The position numbers and the translations under genes are program-made. A stretch of DNA of 15,425 nucleotides from Caldilinea sp. CFX5 (GTDB taxonomy: Bacteria > Chloroflexota > Anaerolineae > Caldilineales > Caldilineaceae), in contig QWII01000171.1 of the NCBI GenBank assembly GCA_021405325.1, forward strand, positions 1 to 15,425. Reading direction: 5' to 3'. Shown here piece after piece: positions 14,144-15,425 of the stretch. Below the pieces are notes generated by a model. It ran no database searches. It was given only the letters and a program-made list of their open reading frames with translations, and was not told where the DNA came from. Each line of letters starts with the position of its first letter. Within the stretch, counting starts at the first letter, position 1.

Positions 14144-14209
14144 CTACAATGGCAAATGAATTTTTATTAGTATACCATACCATCATACAAATTGAAAGGA
14201 AGTAACCAA
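14144..14209. promoter_or_regulatory. Divergent spacer with a possible toxin-antitoxin promoter
   Basis: The 66-bp spacer separates the toxin (left, minus) from formate-THF ligase (right, plus). On the minus strand, TTTCAA (14197-14192) and TATACT (14174-14169) are 17 bp apart and could be -35/-10 elements, with about 25 nt from the -10 box to the toxin ATG. The -10 overlaps the 6-bp palindrome GTATAC and a direct repeat of ATACC, which could be an operator. On the plus strand AAGGAAG (14196-14202) is the ribosome-binding site of the ligase gene, 7 nt before its ATG. The promoter call is tentative. Confidence 0.4.
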
Positions 14210-15425
14210 ATGTCTAAAACCGTACCCAGCGACATCGAAATCGCCCAGGCGGCCAAGGTCGAACCGATTGAGGCCATTGCCGAGAAGATGGGCCTGGCCC
14301 GTCAGGATATTGAACTTTATGGCGACCACATGGCGAAGATCAAGTTGGAAGCCATGGAGAAATTCAAAGATCGCCCTAACGCCAAGTATGTCGTCGTCAC
14401 CGCCATTACGCCGACGCCGCTGGGCGAAGGCAAATCGACCACCACGGTGGGGCTGGGCCAGGCGCTGCACCATGTGGGCAAGAGCGCCATTGTCGCCATG
14501 CGCCAACCCTCGCAAGGGCCGACCTTTGGCATCAAGGGGGGTGCGGCCGGCGGCGGCTACAGCCAGATCATCCCCATGGAGCAGTTCAACCTGCACATGA
14601 CCGGCGACCTCCACGCCGTCACCGCGGCCAACAACTTGCTGGCGGCCATGATCGACAACCACATCCACCAGGGCAACGAGCTGAACATCGACCCCTTCAA
14701 CATCACCTGGCGGCGCGTCATGGATGTGAGCGACCGCGACCTGCGCAACATCATCACCGGCTTGGGCGGTAAGGCGGATGGCATCCCGCGCGAAACGGGT
14801 TTTGACATTAGCGTCGCCAGCGAAGTGATGGCGATCCTGGCGCTCACCACCAGCCTGCGCGACATGCGCGACCGCTTCGACCGCATTGTCATCGGCCAGA
14901 GCAAGGACAAAAAGCCAGTCACTGCCGGTCAACTCAAGGCCGCCGGCGCCATGACGGTCTTGATGAAAGAGGCGATCAAGCCCAACCTGATGCAGACGCT
15001 GGAAAATGGCCCGGCGCTCGTCCATGCCGGCCCCTTTGCCAACATCGCCCACGGCAACAGCTCGATCCTGGCTGACCAGATTGGCATCAAGTGCGCCGAC
15101 TTCCTGGTGACGGAAGCGGGCTTTGGCGCCGACATCGGCTGTGAGAAGTTCTTTAACATCAAGTGTCGCTACAGCGGTCTCAAGCCGAGCGCGGCAGTGA
15201 TTGTGGTGACGGTGCGCGCCTGTAAGCTGCACACCGGCAAATTCAAAGTCGTCCCCGGCAAAGCGCTACCGGAGGATATGCTCAAGGAGAACCCGGATGA
15301 TGTGATCGCCGGCGCCAGCAATCTGCGCAAACAGATTGAAAATGTCAAGAAGCATGGCATCAGCCCGGTCGTCTGCATCAACCAATTTAGCAGCGACCAC
15401 CAGAGCGAGATCGACGCCATCTTCC
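14210..15425 (+). CDS. fhs: Formate-tetrahydrofolate ligase, 3' end beyond the window
   Basis: The first 405 codons of formate-THF ligase (10-formyl-THF synthetase) are present. The frame is open to the right edge. The P-loop [17 protein letters not shown] (67-83) is followed by [20 protein letters not shown] (98-117), [20 protein letters not shown] (129-148), [16 protein letters not shown] (164-179), [16 protein letters not shown] (204-219) and the downstream block [14 protein letters not shown]. All are typical of Fhs, which makes 10-formyl-THF from formate, ATP and THF, or runs in reverse in methyl-oxidising pathways. About 150-190 residues are missing on the right. The variant [20 protein letters not shown] differs from the commoner VRALKxHGG form. 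It is the last folate step in the window. A large minus-strand open frame here is only an antisense shadow. Confidence 0.95.
   Translation, partial: MSKTVPSDIEIAQAAKVEPIEAIAEKMGLARQDIELYGDHMAKIKLEAMEKFKDRPNAKYVVVTAITPTPLGEGKSTTTVGLGQALHHVGKSAIVAMRQPSQGPTFGIKGGAAGGGYSQIIPMEQFNLHMTGDLHAVTAANNLLAAMIDNHIHQGNELNIDPFNITWRRVMDVSDRDLRNIITGLGGKADGIPRETGFDISVASEVMAILALTTSLRDMRDRFDRIVIGQSKDKKPVTAGQLKAAGAMTVLMKEAIKPNLMQTLENGPALVHAGPFANIAHGNSSILADQIGIKCADFLVTEAGFGADIGCEKFFNIKCRYSGLKPSAAVIVVTVRACKLHTGKFKVVPGKALPEDMLKENPDDVIAGASNLRKQIENVKKHGISPVVCINQFSSDHQSEIDAIF

Noticed and set aside
14183..15232. Large minus-strand open frame (349 codons) opposite the right-hand end
   Set aside because: It is antisense to formate-THF ligase, whose plus-strand motifs are unmistakable. 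The minus translation is His/Val/Asp-rich and unlike a protein family.

Overview
The window looks like a chromosomal stretch of a Chloroflexota bacterium (Anaerolineae/Caldilineae-like). This is an inference from moderately high GC, the secreted ELWxxDGT-repeat protein ending in a short LFLP-type tail, the MttB-family and formate-THF ligase variants, and many short-period repeat arrays between genes. All genes run on the + strand except one small toxin-antitoxin pair. The last gene runs off the right edge.

Layout. 1-209: two repeat/palindrome arrays. 210-2811: a methyl-THF:corrinoid-type methyltransferase, a DinB-fold protein, and a methylene-THF reductase whose start overlaps the DinB stop. 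2875-4126: an MmgE/PrpD gene whose middle is missing and replaced by about 110 bp that reads like protein on the other strand. 4099-4327: four tandem copies of a 56-61 bp repeat over the end of that pseudogene. 4441-5157: a sulfotransferase-like protein with a C-terminal membrane anchor. 5237-6412: a sarcosine oxidase-family flavoenzyme. 6538-8931: a SAM methyltransferase followed 3 nt later by a non-pyrrolysine MttB-family methyltransferase that carries an in-frame palindromic insertion. 8939-10237: a YihY/BrkB membrane protein. 10290-12284: a secreted ELWxxDGT-repeat plus Ig-like protein. 12320-13524: a small ORF with a damaged start and a ClpB-like ATPase truncated in its first AAA domain. 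13530-14143 (-): a DUF4258/YgiT-like toxin-antitoxin pair. 14210-15425: the start of formate-tetrahydrofolate ligase.

How the genes fit together. The MttB-family protein, the methyl-THF methyltransferase, methylene-THF reductase and formate-THF ligase form a plausible route from N-methyl compounds (glycine betaine or similar) to methyl-THF, methylene-THF and formate. The sarcosine-oxidase-like enzyme could remove later methyl groups oxidatively. No corrinoid carrier protein or reductive activator is in the window, so the route is incomplete here.

The most unusual signal is a class of repeat arrays with an exact 8-bp period (1-66, 99-183, 1170-1242, 5166-5189, 7972-8035). Three of them fold into long palindromes whose arms are stacks of octamers. 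Two have nearly the same 11-nt loop in opposite orientation. One sits inside the mttB-family coding sequence without breaking the frame, as Rickettsia palindromic elements do.
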